DNA of 5,232 nt from Candidatus Omnitrophota bacterium. Its GTDB lineage: Bacteria > Omnitrophota > Gorgyraeia > Duberdicusellales > 4484-171. Under the pieces are notes generated by a model that worked only from the letters and a program-made list of their open reading frames with translations, was not told the origin of the DNA and did not search any database. Location of the stretch: assembly GCA_030601015.1 (NCBI GenBank), contig JAUVUO010000106.1, positions 1 to 5,232 on the forward strand, read 5' to 3'. A program made the translations under genes and the position numbers. Shown here one piece after another: positions 4,845 to 5,232 of this stretch (its first letter is position 1; every line of letters begins with the position of its first letter).

Positions 4845-5198
4845 ATGGTTGAAAAAAGGAAATATCTTCGGATTAAAAGAACGCTTCCTATTAAGTTATC
4901 CGATAACGATGAATTTGACGTTTTAACGGAAACTACTAATATTAGTGCTAGCGGAGCTTATTTTCCAGTCAATAAGCCTTTAGAGTTAATGACTAAGTAT
5001 GATATAGTCGTTTTAGTACCCGTGTCTAAAAATAAAATCAAATCAATAAAAAAAATAAACTGCTGCGGTGTTGTTGTCCGGATAGAAGATATAAATTATG
5101 ACAAAAAATATCCTTATTGCGCAGCTATATATTTCTGTGATATGAAAGATTCAGATAGAAAGGCTCTAAAGATTTATATAAATCATCTTACACAATAG
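4845..5198 (+). CDS. PilZ-domain protein, predicted c-di-GMP receptor (second copy)
   Basis: This is a 117-residue single PilZ domain. RxxxR is present as R5-K-Y-L-R9, followed by a second basic pair (K11-R12). D/NxSxxG is present as N32-I-S34-A-S-G37, leading into AYF. The later barrel strands (INCCGVVVRIED, YCAAIYFCDM) and a closing helix (DSDRKALKIYINHL) are as expected. Both ligand motifs are intact, so c-di-GMP binding is likely. Four cysteines (73, 74, 92, 98) are more than usual for a PilZ domain. The ATG at 4845 is preferred over the TTG just before it. There is no Shine-Dalgarno, and it starts five bases after the microprotein stop, so it is probably cotranscribed and perhaps coupled. 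It may complement the first PilZ protein with a different affinity or partner, which is inference. Confidence 0.9.
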   Translation: MVEKRKYLRIKRTLPIKLSDNDEFDVLTETTNISASGAYFPVNKPLELMTKYDIVVLVPVSKNKIKSIKKINCCGVVVRIEDINYDKKYPYCAAIYFCDMKDSDRKALKIYINHLTQ

Positions 5199-5232
5199 TT
5201 AAACATATTTCCCTTCAATAATGCTTCAACGA

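Noticed and set aside
5199..5232. Start of another gene (ATG at 5221) or the end of a convergent minus-strand gene
   Set aside because: Only a few codons are visible in any frame, with no ribosome binding site or recognisable residues, so no call is possible.
1..5232. CRISPR arrays, tRNA or rRNA genes, insertion sequences, att sites or a defence system
   Set aside because: No regularly spaced repeats, no tRNA-like cloverleaf, no transposase or integrase motifs and no toxin-antitoxin or nuclease domain were seen on either strand.

Overview
The window is a 5.2 kb, strongly AT-rich stretch of a bacterial chromosome. Every supported gene lies on the + strand and genes are packed tightly, with gaps of 5-16 bases or a 1-base overlap inside two blocks. 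The best lineage clue is the 71-residue protein at 1479-1694. It looks like the 'small basic protein' family that I recall from Verrucomicrobia, Chlamydiae and relatives. Together with low GC, HD-GYP and PilZ proteins and a Gram-negative style envelope set, this suggests the PVC superphylum, most likely an Omnitrophota-like (former OP3) bacterium. That placement is inference and would need a phylogeny.

Region 1 (1-662) is the 3' part of an HD-GYP cyclic-di-GMP phosphodiesterase. Its reading frame runs off the left edge. Region 2 (663-837) is a non-coding gap with a very AT-rich tract, an 11-bp inverted repeat and a near-consensus sigma-70 promoter. The promoter's expected start point falls on, or within a base or two of, the next start codon. 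Region 3 (838-4305) is a five-gene block: SPOR-domain membrane protein, small basic protein, exported double-SH3 protein, M50 site-2-protease-type membrane protease, and 3-dehydroquinate synthase (aroB). Region 4 (4302-5198) has its own promoter, whose -35 box overlaps the aroB stop codon. It holds a PilZ protein, a 47-residue four-cysteine putative zinc-binding microprotein, and a second PilZ protein. The last 34 bases hold nothing that can be assigned.

Functionally, the window has two themes. The first is the cell envelope: SPOR and SH3 domains typically contact peptidoglycan, and M50 proteases cut membrane proteins. Shikimate-pathway aroB and the small basic protein share that block. The second is c-di-GMP: a predicted degrading enzyme at the left edge and two predicted c-di-GMP receptors at the right. 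The two sides are separated by the envelope operon, so they are not shown to be one system. The least explained pieces are the cysteine-rich microprotein between the PilZ genes, the apparently leaderless SPOR mRNA, the general shortage of Shine-Dalgarno sequences, and the 18-bp palindrome at the junction of the small basic protein and SH3 genes.
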